A stretch of DNA of 19,705 bases from Synechococcales cyanobacterium PMM_0003 (GCA_949128015.1 CASBRC010000281.1:1-19705); one strand, 5' to 3'; positions 1 through 8,055 are shown, counted from the first letter of the stretch. Notes: generated from the letters alone by a model not told the origin. Translations and numbers: made by a program.

Positions 1-2
1 CG

Positions 3-182
3 ACCTATGCGCTCGGACTGGTGACGAAGGAATATCTCGCCAATGGCGCATCATGGGGAGCAGATGGACCAAAAGCTGTTGTTAAACGTATCTTAGACAC
101 CATAGATGAAGATTCAATCTTGGCAAGAATTAAAGACGAGCTTCGCGCCAAAATCGATTTGCGTAGGCTGAGAAAGATTTAG
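3..182 (+). CDS. C-terminal end of a probable GTPase with DUF697-like tail (partial)
   Basis: An open frame enters from the left edge and ends at TAG 180-182, giving 59 residues that begin TYALGLVTKEYLANGASWG. The pattern of a hydrophobic 'TYALG' stretch, a 'YLANGASWG.DGPKAVV' segment and a charged helix 'DSILARIKDELRAK' resembles the C-terminus of cyanobacterial membrane-associated GTPases with a DUF697 tail. I recognise this from family knowledge, not from a GTP-binding motif: all G-box motifs would lie outside the window. It converges on the M16 peptidase gene with only 10 bases between the two stop codons and no terminator hairpin there. The family call is moderate; that it is the coding end of a real gene is likely from its clean amino-acid composition. 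Confidence 0.6.
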   Translation, partial: TYALGLVTKEYLANGASWGADGPKAVVKRILDTIDEDSILARIKDELRAKIDLRRLRKI

Positions 183-192
183 CGATGCGCAA

Positions 193-1515
193 TTAAGGTT
201 TCACAATCAAAATGCCGTAGGCATCAGGATTGAGATACTTGCGGACGGCGGCTTGGATGTCTTCTTTGGTAATAGCTCTAATCAAATCAGGATAATTTAA
301 GGCTGGCTCTAGGGAACCGACAATGCGATCGTAATAGCCGTAAATACCAGCGCGTTCCTTCGGTGATTCATTTCCAAAGATAAAGCGATTGGTCACTTGA
401 GTCCGAATCTTGGCTAGTTCCTCATCAGTAACTAGAGTTTCATGCAATTGCTGAATATGCTCGCGAATTGCTTGCTCAACGATCGCAACATCGTCGACAT
501 TCAACTTTGCAAATACTTGGAATGTACCTTGCCAACGCATTGCCGAATTACTCACCGAAATGCGATCAACTATGCGACGATTTTCGCGTAAGTCCTGCAC
601 AATCCTTGATGTGCGACCACTGCCGAGGATATTCGCCAGAATGCTGAGGGGATAAGTCTCGGCTAGATCATTTAAGCCAGCGACACGCCACGTCATGCTG
701 AGTCTTGCTTGTTTCAAGCTGTTATCGACAACTTCGCGGCGCACAATTTTTGTAAAAGGTTTTTCGGGCTGAAAAGTATGCGCTTGAGGTTTTTCTGCGA
801 TCGCATCGCCTTCAAAATAATTAGCAATCACACCAATCATCTCGCTTACAGGCAGATTACCAACCACTGCGATCGTCATATTCTGCGGTGCATACCATTG
901 ACGATGGAACGATCGCATTTGCTCAGAAGTGACATTTTCAATCACATCTACAGGGCCTAAAACCGCACGGCGATAGGGCAACTGCTCATAGACCATTTCC
1001 GAAATATGACGATAAATACGGCGATCAGGATTGTCTTCACTGCGGCGAATTTCTTCTAGTACGACATGACGTTCGCGCTGAAATTCTTCATCGGGAATGC
1101 TTGCCTTCAGGACAATATCTAACTGTAAAGGCGCAAGCTTGGCAAAATCTTTGGGTGCAACATTAATATAAAAATGCGTATAGTCTTGGCTAGTCGCCGC
1201 ATTGGTATTGCCGCCATGGGACTCGATCGCACTTTCAAATTCTCCTAAGCTAAGGCGATCGCTACCTTTAAATACCATATGCTCTAGGAAATGCGCCATA
1301 CCGTTGATGTCATCAGTCTCCATAGCAGAGCCAACATCAACCCAAATGCTCAGGTTAACCGCATCCACAGGAACCTGTTCGGCGATGACCTTAATCCCAT
1401 TGGCGAGAATATGTTGGGTGGGAGCATTAGAAACTGGCGCTATTGCAGCTAGATCATGGAGAGCATGATCAGGAGCAGCTACATCTAACCGACGCGGAAC
1501 GACGATCGCTGTCAT
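193..1515 (-). CDS. M16 family zinc metallopeptidase (processing-peptidase-like)
   Basis: This 440-residue protein is a single-unit member of the pitrilysin/M16 (insulinase, mitochondrial-processing-peptidase-like) family. The inverted zinc motif HxxEH is intact as H75-F-L-E78-H79. The distal glutamate ligand is in 'VVLEEIRRSE' (E154/E155), about 76 residues on, as the family requires. The second, inactive-type half follows from about residue 260, with the usual 'GSGRTSRIVQDLRE' segment near 298-311 that shapes the substrate chamber. No signal peptide is obvious, so it may be cytoplasmic, although cyanobacterial members are often annotated as secreted or periplasmic. The ATG at 1515 is the only good start and has no clear Shine-Dalgarno sequence. 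Many bacterial M16 enzymes work as pairs of adjacent genes; here no second M16 gene is adjacent. The physiological substrate cannot be inferred. Confidence 0.93.
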   Translation of the reverse strand: MTAIVVPRRLDVAAPDHALHDLAAIAPVSNAPTQHILANGIKVIAEQVPVDAVNLSIWVDVGSAMETDDINGMAHFLEHMVFKGSDRLSLGEFESAIESHGGNTNAATSQDYTHFYINVAPKDFAKLAPLQLDIVLKASIPDEEFQRERHVVLEEIRRSEDNPDRRIYRHISEMVYEQLPYRRAVLGPVDVIENVTSEQMRSFHRQWYAPQNMTIAVVGNLPVSEMIGVIANYFEGDAIAEKPQAHTFQPEKPFTKIVRREVVDNSLKQARLSMTWRVAGLNDLAETYPLSILANILGSGRTSRIVQDLRENRRIVDRISVSNSAMRWQGTFQVFAKLNVDDVAIVEQAIREHIQQLHETLVTDEELAKIRTQVTNRFIFGNESPKERAGIYGYYDRIVGSLEPALNYPDLIRAITKEDIQAAVRKYLNPDAYGILIVKP

Positions 1516-1554
1516 GGCAAAATTATTTTTTTACTAAATTTTTTAAATAAAATA

Positions 1555-1569
1555 CAGCGCTTTGCGCTG
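1555..1569. repeat. Small perfect hairpin, 6-bp stem with TTT loop
   Basis: CAGCGC at 1555-1560 pairs with GCGCTG at 1564-1569 around a three-base loop. It is the first of three consecutive hairpins in the 166-bp gap between the TPR-protein gene and the M16 gene, and lies 39 bases upstream of the M16 start. Confidence 0.6.
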
Positions 1570-1579
1570 CCATTAAACC

Positions 1580-1630
1580 CAGATAATTTTTTAAAAGTGC
1601 CGCTTCGCGGCACTTTTAAAAAATTATCTG
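1580..1630 (-). terminator. Perfect 24-bp palindromic hairpin, likely bidirectional terminator
   Basis: The arms 1580-1603 and 1607-1630 are perfectly complementary around the three-base loop TTC. The core is GTGCCGC/GCGGCAC, flanked symmetrically by AAAA and TTTT and then by T- and A-runs. Transcripts from either strand would therefore form a GC stem followed by U residues, as in an intrinsic terminator. It sits downstream of the TPR-protein stop (1682) and upstream of the M16 start (1515). On the minus strand the loop reads GAA closed by GC pairs. It belongs to a class of long hairpins seen again at 2816-2878 and 18853-18905. Confidence 0.7.
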
Positions 1631-1649
1631 TAAGGCTTATATATTCAGT

Positions 1650-1676
1650 GAGAGGTGGCGCAATGCGTCACCTCTC
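1650..1676 (-). terminator. 12-bp hairpin five bases after the TPR-protein stop
   Basis: GAGAGGTGGCGC at 1650-1661 pairs with 1665-1676 around the loop AAT, with one G-T pair (1658/1668). It starts five bases past the stop of the TPR gene. The AGAGGTGGCGC arm and a nearby ATATTCAG are shared with the hairpin at 18853-18905 beyond comM, so it is probably a related repeat. No U-run follows directly, so a terminator role is uncertain. Confidence 0.45.
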
Positions 1677-1681
1677 CAGAC

Positions 1682-2716
1682 TTACATTCTTTCTAAAGCT
1701 TGTAATTTGTAGTAAGCTTCTCGCAATGGCAAGCTAGAACTATCTTCTAGCATAGCAGCAAAATCATAGGATTCTTGGTAAGCAACACGTGCTTTTGGCA
1801 GATTTCCAAAAGATAAGTACAAATCACCGAGATATCGTTGCACGATCGCCGCCGTCTCGCGATCGCCCATCACCAAAGCCAAGCTAGAGCGATTTTGCAA
1901 CAATCCTTCAATGCGATAAAAGTTAGGAACTTCGAGATAAGCGGCAATCAGACGATCGCTTGCTACCGACATCAGCGCATAGTTGCGATATTGCCTTGCG
2001 ATCGTCAGCGCCATGCCATAGTCTTTGATCGCTGATTTGTAGTCATCTAAAGACATGAAACTATCGCCACTATTAACGTAGACATAGCCCTCACCGATCA
2101 CCTCACGGATGGGGTATCTTGCGATCGCAGCATAATATTGCTTGATCGCTGCCATCTGATCGCCATAGCGACTTGCTATTAAACCTTCGTTATTCAATGC
2201 GATCGCAGTATTTAGCCGTTGATCGTTTTTTACAGCCAGATCGAGCGTAGCTTTGTTCAGTTTTGCGGCTGATTCCAACTTATTTTGGGAAATCGTAAAA
2301 CTGACCAAGTTATTCGAGCTTTCTAACTTCGCGCCGTTATCTTGCAAAGTATTGGCGTAACGGATTCTTTGTTGAGTCGTGTCTTGAGCAGGCTGAACTG
2401 ATCCCATCAATTCATAGGCATCGCTTACCCGCGCCAAAGTATAGGAAATCGCAGGTTGGTCATTAACCCGTCGGTAATAACCGATCGCATAAAGCCAAGT
2501 TTTAATCGCTTCGCGTGGGTTTCCATCCTTGAGTTGTGCATAGCCACGATCAAGAAGGCGATCGGCTTCATCCCGTACTGCTCGATTTGCTGGGTTGACA
2601 GTTGTTTGTTGGGCTTGAGTTGGCATTGGCACAATGATCGCTCCCACAAAAGCAGCTAAAATTATTGCGCCGACATTCGCAAACGACATTTTCTGACGCT
2701 TTCTATACATATCCAT
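1682..2716 (-). CDS. Exported tetratricopeptide-repeat (TPR) protein
   Basis: The 344-residue product starts with a basic stretch (MDMYRKRQKM), a hydrophobic segment at about 13-31 and a plausible signal-peptidase I site after TQA (residue 35), so it is probably periplasmic or thylakoid-lumenal. From about residue 45 to the end it is helical and fits repeated TPR units, for example around 53-75 'LLDRGYAQLKDGNPREAIKTW', 95-115, 165-200 and 290-320. Such repeats form protein-binding scaffolds; no catalytic motif is visible and the partner is unknown. GAGG four bases upstream of the first ATG, or ten upstream of the third codon (also ATG, 2710), leaves two possible starts. A TACAAT -10-like hexamer lies at 2741-2746. 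The gene stands alone between two hairpins, so it is probably monocistronic. Confidence 0.85.
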   Translation of the reverse strand: MDMYRKRQKMSFANVGAIILAAFVGAIIVPMPTQAQQTTVNPANRAVRDEADRLLDRGYAQLKDGNPREAIKTWLYAIGYYRRVNDQPAISYTLARVSDAYELMGSVQPAQDTTQQRIRYANTLQDNGAKLESSNNLVSFTISQNKLESAAKLNKATLDLAVKNDQRLNTAIALNNEGLIASRYGDQMAAIKQYYAAIARYPIREVIGEGYVYVNSGDSFMSLDDYKSAIKDYGMALTIARQYRNYALMSVASDRLIAAYLEVPNFYRIEGLLQNRSSLALVMGDRETAAIVQRYLGDLYLSFGNLPKARVAYQESYDFAAMLEDSSSLPLREAYYKLQALERM

Positions 2717-2740
2717 ACATCCTCACCAAAAGGTGGACAT

Positions 2741-2746
2741 ATTGTA
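2741..2746 (-). promoter_or_regulatory. Possible -10 element (TACAAT) for the TPR-protein gene
   Basis: Read on the minus strand, TACAAT matches the sigma-70 -10 consensus at five of six positions and lies 24 bases upstream of the ATG at 2716. No convincing -35 is found 16-18 bases upstream, so this is a weak prediction. Confidence 0.3.
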
Positions 2747-2815
2747 GCGATATAAAAGCAGTTTTTTCTAGAAGTTTGCCGACACTTTCTGACAAAAAGC
2801 ACAAACAGCAAAATT

Positions 2816-2878
2816 CTATAAACCCAAAAAAATTGAAAGAGCCGCGAAGCGGCTCTTTCAATTTTTTTGGGTTTATAG
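2816..2878 (-). terminator. Perfect 30-bp palindromic hairpin after the RND pump gene
   Basis: Arms 2816-2845 and 2849-2878 are perfectly complementary around the loop GAA. The centre is GAGCCGC/GCGGCTC, followed on both strands by CTTTCAA and a run of seven T. It begins 14 bases past the stop codon of the RND gene at 2893, and both strands would give a stable stem followed by U-rich sequence. Besides terminating the efflux operon it lies just upstream of the TPR-gene promoter region. The architecture matches the 24-bp hairpin at 1580-1630, though the outer arm sequences differ. Confidence 0.75.
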
Positions 2879-2892
2879 CAGAGCAAAGTTTT

Positions 2893-5800
2893 CTAATTCC
2901 TTGACGATACTTTTGCTGGTACTAACTTTCTGACTTTAGCCCAGCTAAACTCATGGATCAGTACATAGGAGCAGGGAATTAGGAATAATGTCAGAATTGT
3001 CGCAAGGGCTAAACCAGAGAAAATGACAATGCCAAGGGGTTGCAGAAACTCGCCGCCCTCGCCGCCACCTAGAGCTAATGGGAAAGCACCAACTACCGTC
3101 GTAATCGTCGTCATCAGAATCGGGCGTAAACGGGTGGGCGCAGCTTGTAGCATCGCCTGAATACGACTACATTTCTGCTCCTCTCGCAATTGATTGGCTA
3201 ATTCCACCAGCACGATCGCATTATTTACAACGATCCCAATAAGCAAGATCACACCGATAACCACCATCACATTGATCGAGCTATTGGTGACGTAGAGTCC
3301 GACAATCCCGCCAGCGAGAGCAAGGGGAATCGTCAGCATGATCACTAAAGGATCGAGCAGTGAGTTGTACTGCACTGCCATCACGACAAATACTAAAAAA
3401 GAAGCAAGCAAACCTAAGGTTCCAAATGCACCAGCTAGATTGTCATTGGCTTCCTTCGCGCTACTGGGTAAGATTGTTACACCATCTGGTAGATCGATCG
3501 CGGCGATCGTCTGTTCTGTTTGTTTAAGCGCATCACTGAGACTCGCGCCGCGCTCTAGGCTGCCAAGTACCAAATAGACTTGACGCTGATTAATTCGTTG
3601 AATTTCACCAGGAGCGCGACCTTCGCGAATTGTGGACACATCAGCGAGGCGAACAGGACGATTATTGCTGACAAATAATGGGACTTGCTGCAATTGTGAA
3701 GCATTTTTACGCAAAGCTGGATCGAGTTGGACGCGCACATCGATCAGGCGATCGCCCCGTTGTAACTGCGTGGGAACAGAACCTGTAATTGCGGTTTGCA
3801 AAGTCGAACCGATCGCTTGTGTCGATAGTCCTAACGCTTGTAAACGTTCCCAATCAGGAACGATCTGGAGTTCAGGCTGACGTGCATCGAGGTCAGGACG
3901 GAAGTTCGCCCCTTTGACCGACTTCTCTAAAGCACTGAGAACTTCTGTACCCGCTTGAGCTAATAATTCAGGATTAGAACCTTGCAAAACCACATCAATA
4001 TCGGTGCGTGGCACAGGAGAATTATTGACGATAATTCCTCGCACTTGCCCAGGATTAACCCTGATCCTCACCCCTGCTAAATTTAAGCGCCCAATTTCTC
4101 GGTTAACGCGACTGACAAAGCCAGCAAGGTCAGCATTGGGCTTGAGGGTGATCGTGCTACCACTGCGGAGTGGATTAGCAGTAACGTTACTGCCAAAGGA
4201 ACCGCCGCCAACTGTGGCAAAGGAATAGGCGGTTTCAGGCTGCTTAATCAGGATTTCGTCAACTATTTTCATCACCTTCTGATTTTGAGCAAGGGTTGTA
4301 CCTGCGGGAAATTGAGCATTGAGGCTGACATCTCCCGTTTTAACTTGGGGAATAATTTCTTGAGGAAGTTGTCGTCCCATCAGGAATCCACCGCCACCGA
4401 GCAAGACAAAAAGCCCAATCACTACCAACAGGCGATACTGCACAATCCGCGCTAAAAATCCTGCATAGCCAAGGGTCGCCGCCGCAAAACGACGCTCAAA
4501 TCCACGCATAAACCAAGTTTCATTTAAACGGCTCGACCAAGGAATGGCTAATAGTCGCGAAGCTAGCATTGGCACTACCGTTACTGCGATCGCAATTGAG
4601 GCTAATACAGCAAAGCTAATGGTGAGAATGAGTTGATTGAATAATAGCGATAGAAATCCTCCCAGTAATAAAAATGGAAAGATAACGACGAGGTTGGTGC
4701 TAGTCGAAGCGATTAATGCTGATTCAATTTCGGTGCTGCTTGCCTGTGATTGATTGATAATCTCGTTAAAATCAGCATTGCCGCCTTTACGTTTGCGAAT
4801 TTTCTCAATACCGACCGTGATATTTTCCAACATCACAATTGAGTTATCGACAACGATCCCCACACCTAGGGCAAGTCCACCGAGGCTAAATAGGTTTAGA
4901 GAAAATCCAAAGATACCCATGCAAATGATGGCGGCTAAGGTCGCTAGAGGAATAGCAAGACTAATGATTAAAGTCTGACGTAACGAACCGAGAAAGAGAA
5001 ATACTGCGATCGCAGCCAAGCCTGCACCAAAAATCCCTGAGGAGGTAACGTTTGCCACTGATGCTCTGATGAGCTTTGACTCGTCAAGGGTTGCGGTTAA
5101 TTCGGCATCATTGGGGATTAAACCACTAGATTGCAGAGCTTCAATCTTTGCTTTAAGGCGATCAATGACTTCGATGGTATTAGCATCGGGCTGTTTGGTT
5201 ATCAATAACCGCACGGATTCCTGTCCATTCAGGGTCGTAAAAATACGTTGCTCTTCAGCACCATCGATAATGTCGGCAAAGTCCCGTAAATAGACCTGTT
5301 TGGGGGCGATCGCTGTATTAGTATTAGGGTTAGGACTTCTGACAATAAAAGATAATCCTTCTAATTCTTTAACATCGCGAAACTTGCCGATCGCACGGGT
5401 GAGTGGTTCTACAGATCCATCACGCAATCTTCCACCTGAAATATCAACATTGCGATCGCGCAAAGCATTAAGAACATCACTAATATTTACGCCGACGGAC
5501 TGCAAGCGTTGAAGATCGAGATTAACCTGTATTTCTTCTCTGACACCGCCAACTACATCAACACCTGCTACACCTGGCACGATCGCTAGTTCCCGCGCTA
5601 ATTCCTCATCTGCAAATAGCCGTAACTCTGATAGCGATCGCGAAGGTGATGTCAATGCAAACTCATAGATGGGAAGCTGGGATGGATCAAATTTAAAGAT
5701 CCTTGTATCTTCGATATTTTCAGGTAACCGACTCCGCCCACGGTTAAAGCTAGCTACGGCATCATTGAGAGCCTGATCAACATCACTCCCCGCTTGAAAA

Positions 5801-6120
5801 AATAAATCAACCCGCACTTGCCCTTCGCGAGTACGAGAAAAAATCTGATTTACGCCTTCTGTCAAGGCGAGGGCTTCTTCTAAAGGCTTAGTTACTTCGG
5901 TAATCGCCACTTCTGGGGTAATGCCAGGAATATTTACTTGGACACCAATACGCGGATAGACAATGGACGGCAGTAAATCCACTTGTAAACGGCTGATATA
6001 AAAGGCTCCCATCACAAAGATGGCAAGCGTTAACATCAAAGTCCCAATATGGCGACGAATTGCGATCGCACTGATACTAAATCCTGTCGGTTTCGGGATA
6101 GGGGAATTCGGGGCGCTCAT
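2893..6120 (-). CDS. RND-family efflux pump, inner-membrane permease (AcrB/SwrC-like)
   Basis: The 1075-residue length and internal duplication are typical of hydrophobe/amphiphile-exporting RND pumps. TM1 is at about 24-42. A large periplasmic loop with porter and docking subdomains follows (about 45-355). A helix bundle spans about 357-580, the second periplasmic loop about 585-895, and the last bundle about 897-1055. The TM4 motif reads GVGIVVDNSIVMLEN: D425 keeps the first proton-relay aspartate and N426 replaces the second. The TM10 motif reads GIVVNNAIVLVE, so asparagine stands where AcrB has its relay lysine; this pattern is usual in the SwrC-like branch. It would export lipophilic compounds by proton antiport with the fusion protein encoded just upstream. 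The start at 6120 has a good ribosome-binding site. The substrate is unknown, and no outer-membrane channel gene is adjacent. Confidence 0.93.
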   Translation of the reverse strand: MSAPNSPIPKPTGFSISAIAIRRHIGTLMLTLAIFVMGAFYISRLQVDLLPSIVYPRIGVQVNIPGITPEVAITEVTKPLEEALALTEGVNQIFSRTREGQVRVDLFFQAGSDVDQALNDAVASFNRGRSRLPENIEDTRIFKFDPSQLPIYEFALTSPSRSLSELRLFADEELARELAIVPGVAGVDVVGGVREEIQVNLDLQRLQSVGVNISDVLNALRDRNVDISGGRLRDGSVEPLTRAIGKFRDVKELEGLSFIVRSPNPNTNTAIAPKQVYLRDFADIIDGAEEQRIFTTLNGQESVRLLITKQPDANTIEVIDRLKAKIEALQSSGLIPNDAELTATLDESKLIRASVANVTSSGIFGAGLAAIAVFLFLGSLRQTLIISLAIPLATLAAIICMGIFGFSLNLFSLGGLALGVGIVVDNSIVMLENITVGIEKIRKRKGGNADFNEIINQSQASSTEIESALIASTSTNLVVIFPFLLLGGFLSLLFNQLILTISFAVLASIAIAVTVVPMLASRLLAIPWSSRLNETWFMRGFERRFAAATLGYAGFLARIVQYRLLVVIGLFVLLGGGGFLMGRQLPQEIIPQVKTGDVSLNAQFPAGTTLAQNQKVMKIVDEILIKQPETAYSFATVGGGSFGSNVTANPLRSGSTITLKPNADLAGFVSRVNREIGRLNLAGVRIRVNPGQVRGIIVNNSPVPRTDIDVVLQGSNPELLAQAGTEVLSALEKSVKGANFRPDLDARQPELQIVPDWERLQALGLSTQAIGSTLQTAITGSVPTQLQRGDRLIDVRVQLDPALRKNASQLQQVPLFVSNNRPVRLADVSTIREGRAPGEIQRINQRQVYLVLGSLERGASLSDALKQTEQTIAAIDLPDGVTILPSSAKEANDNLAGAFGTLGLLASFLVFVVMAVQYNSLLDPLVIMLTIPLALAGGIVGLYVTNSSINVMVVIGVILLIGIVVNNAIVLVELANQLREEQKCSRIQAMLQAAPTRLRPILMTTITTVVGAFPLALGGGEGGEFLQPLGIVIFSGLALATILTLFLIPCSYVLIHEFSWAKVRKLVPAKVSSRN

Positions 6121-6125
6121 AAATT

Positions 6126-6131
6126 ACCTCT
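6126..6131 (-). promoter_or_regulatory. Ribosome-binding site of the RND pump gene
   Basis: On the minus strand AGAGGT ends five bases before the ATG at 6120. It supports this start and suggests the pump has its own translation initiation despite the 225-bp gap after the fusion-protein gene. Confidence 0.55.
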
Positions 6132-6156
6132 GCATGATTTTTAAAATTATTGGTAG

Positions 6157-6223
6157 GGGTTTAGCATTTGCGCCAACATATCTCAACTCATCACTGAAAT
6201 CTCACTCCGCAAATGCTAAACCC
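6157..6223. repeat. Inverted-repeat element, 16-bp perfect arms (type GGGTTTAGCATTTGCG)
   Basis: GGGTTTAGCATTTGCG at 6157-6172 is perfectly repeated in inverse at 6208-6223 with a 35-base loop. The identical arm pair recurs at 7990-8055. It lies between the fusion-protein and pump genes, so it would be transcribed in their shared message and could fold there. Confidence 0.8.
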
Positions 6224-6265
6224 TCTTTGCCTTAAACGATAAATTGTCCCTACGTTGCGAGGTTT

Positions 6266-6329
6266 GGGCGAAGCATTCCCAAACAAGGATGTCTTAGAAT
6301 TTATAAGTATCGGTGGGAATGCTTCGCCC
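6266..6329. repeat. Inverted-repeat element, 16-bp perfect arms (type GGGCGAAGCATTCCCA)
   Basis: GGGCGAAGCATTCCCA at 6266-6281 and its reverse complement at 6314-6329 enclose 32 bases. The right arm extends to CGTAGGGGCGAAGCATTCCC when read in reverse, which aligns with the other elements' GTAGGGG....GCATT outline. It is 16 bases downstream of the fusion-protein stop. Confidence 0.8.
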
Positions 6330-6345
6330 CTACGAATATCAACTC

Positions 6346-7686
6346 TTATTTTGATTCCGAGATCGCGCTTAGCTTGACAGCATCACCATCCTGTAACTTG
6401 CCGCCACTCCTGACTACGATGCGATCGCCTTCTTTTAAACCAGAGAGAATAACGACTTTGCCATCACGGCGATCGCCAAGCGTAACCTTACGCGCTGACA
6501 CTTTTGGCTCTTTTGGATCACCCGTGATCACGAATACTGTCCCAGTTTTTGGCTTACCCTTGTCTCCAGCATTAGCACTAGATTTTGTGTCTGTTTTCGG
6601 CTTTGGTTGTTGAGTATTCGCGGCATCTTTAGGCGGTTGTGTTGGTCGTCCTACTGCTTCTAGTGCAGTTTCTGCGATCGCAATTTGGCGTTCTTGTCTT
6701 CCTGTAAACTGCACCCTAGCCAACTGACCGCTACCAAGCTTATTATCGCGATTTGGAACTACCACTTCTACAGGGATCAATCTTGCCACAGGATCAGCGA
6801 CTGGCGAAATCCGTCTAACCGTTCCCGTAAACTTTTGATTTGGGAAAGTGTCAAAGCGAACATTAACTGATTGATTTAGGCGCACTTTACTAATTTCTAA
6901 TTCCGAAATCTGCACAATCACCTTAACCTGACTAAAATCTCCCAGCTTAACAACGTCATTACCTGCAAATAGAAGATTGCCAGTTTCACTAACGCGCTCT
7001 AGGACAACGCCACTAATCGGCGCTGTGATTGTGGTGTAGGATTGACGCTCCTGCTCCCTTAATTTGATCGCCTCCTGTGCTAACACCCGTTGCGAACTTG
7101 CGCCCACTGTCTGTTGTTGTAAGTTAACTTGTTGTTCCGCCGATCGCAATGATTGTTCTGCCGATCGCGCTGCTGTAATTGCATTTTCTGCCGATTGAGA
7201 AGTAACTGCTCCATCTTTAGCCAATTGGGTGAAGCGATTGGCATCAGCTTGTGCCTGCTTGTATTGCAGTCTAGCCCGTTCCACTTGAGCGCGAGCATTT
7301 CCCACAGCCGCGTTAGCTTGAGAGACTTCTGCTTCCCTTGCCGCCACTTCTGCTTCGGCACTTAGCACAGTTGCTGATAGAACTGCATCATCTAATTGGG
7401 CGATTGCTTGTCCATTTTCAACGCGATCGCCCACATCCACATTCAAATCTAGCAAACGCCCTTCTAGACGCGATTTTACCGACACCTCTCTTATTGGTGC
7501 AGTCGTACCTGTAAATTCATTTTCACCTTCAGGAGTCTCTAAAGTTGCGATCGCTACATCTACAGCGATCGCAGGTTTTTGGCTCTGCGTCTGAGCTTGA
7601 GATGCATCTTTGCTGTTTTGAGAACTGCAACCCGCAGTCACACCTGTTAAGCTAGCGATCGTTGCTAATATCAAAAAAGCTTTCAT
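6346..7686 (-). CDS. RND efflux periplasmic adaptor (HlyD/AcrA-like membrane-fusion lipoprotein)
   Basis: This 446-residue adaptor links an RND pump to an outer-membrane channel. A short hydrophobic N-terminus ends in VTAGC, a lipobox-like site with the acylated cysteine at residue 20. The first lipoyl half is at about 63-99 (VGDRVENGQAIAQLDD). A long alpha-helical hairpin follows at about 101-212, rich in A, E, Q and R with 'AEVSQANAAVGNARAQVERAR' in its first helix. The second lipoyl half is at about 217-235 (TITAPISGVVLERVSE). The beta-barrel is at about 250-330 and the membrane-proximal domain at about 383-440. Residues 345-382 form an unusual Pro/Lys/Gln-rich insert. The gene precedes the RND gene on the same strand, so the two very likely act together. 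Two inverted-repeat elements separate them. Confidence 0.92.
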   Translation of the reverse strand: MKAFLILATIASLTGVTAGCSSQNSKDASQAQTQSQKPAIAVDVAIATLETPEGENEFTGTTAPIREVSVKSRLEGRLLDLNVDVGDRVENGQAIAQLDDAVLSATVLSAEAEVAAREAEVSQANAAVGNARAQVERARLQYKQAQADANRFTQLAKDGAVTSQSAENAITAARSAEQSLRSAEQQVNLQQQTVGASSQRVLAQEAIKLREQERQSYTTITAPISGVVLERVSETGNLLFAGNDVVKLGDFSQVKVIVQISELEISKVRLNQSVNVRFDTFPNQKFTGTVRRISPVADPVARLIPVEVVVPNRDNKLGSGQLARVQFTGRQERQIAIAETALEAVGRPTQPPKDAANTQQPKPKTDTKSSANAGDKGKPKTGTVFVITGDPKEPKVSARKVTLGDRRDGKVVILSGLKEGDRIVVRSGGKLQDGDAVKLSAISESK

Positions 7687-7838
7687 AAAGGCGGATACAG
7701 CTAGTGTTGTTTTTCTAAAGTTATTCTAAGCGATGTTAATTTACTTTGCGTGAGATTTTCAAGATAAATCTTTTGGCTTAGTACAGGACAAAAAATCATC
7801 AATCCAATATTTGAATGCATTTGCAGCATTTAGAACTG

Positions 7839-7908
7839 TAGGGGCAGAGCATTCCCGCCACAATTTACCAATTTACAGACAACCTCAAATCGGGGATGCT
7901 TTGCCCTA
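7839..7908. repeat. Imperfect inverted-repeat element (TAGGGGCAGAGCATTCCCG type)
   Basis: TAGGGGCAGAGCATTCCCG at 7839-7857 pairs imperfectly with CGGGGATGCTTTGCCCTA at 7891-7908. The arm resembles GTAGGGGCGAAGCATTCCC at 6314-6334 read in reverse. It is nested in the MITE-like element. Confidence 0.65.
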
Positions 7909-7941
7909 AACCTCCAACATTCGCTAAACCTCCAACATTCG
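7906..7941. repeat. 18-bp tandem duplication
   Basis: CTAAACCTCCAACATTCG occurs twice head to tail (7906-7923 and 7924-7941) inside the MITE-like element, overlapping the end of the nested inverted repeat. It looks like replication slippage. Confidence 0.75.
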
Positions 7942-7989
7942 CCGACAAATTCTAAACCGCAGTCCTAATTTATTAGTGAATCGCATCAA

Positions 7990-8055
7990 GGGTTTAGCAT
8001 TTGCGAATAAAAATGGGAGTAACAATTTAGAGGGAGTGGCGCAAATGCTAAACCC
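7990..8055. repeat. Inverted-repeat element, second copy of the GGGTTTAGCATTTGCG type
   Basis: The 16-base arms at 7990-8005 and 8040-8055 are perfect inverse repeats with a 34-base loop, and are identical to those at 6157-6223. The loops do not clearly match, so only the arms appear conserved. It is nested in the MITE-like element. Confidence 0.8.

Noticed and set aside
2662..2904. Short frames on both strands spanning the 30-bp palindrome
   Set aside because: They read through a perfect hairpin and have no recognisable protein features; the palindrome itself keeps both strands open.
7906..7941. Possible CRISPR-like repeat
   Set aside because: Only two copies in direct tandem with no spacer and no cas genes nearby.
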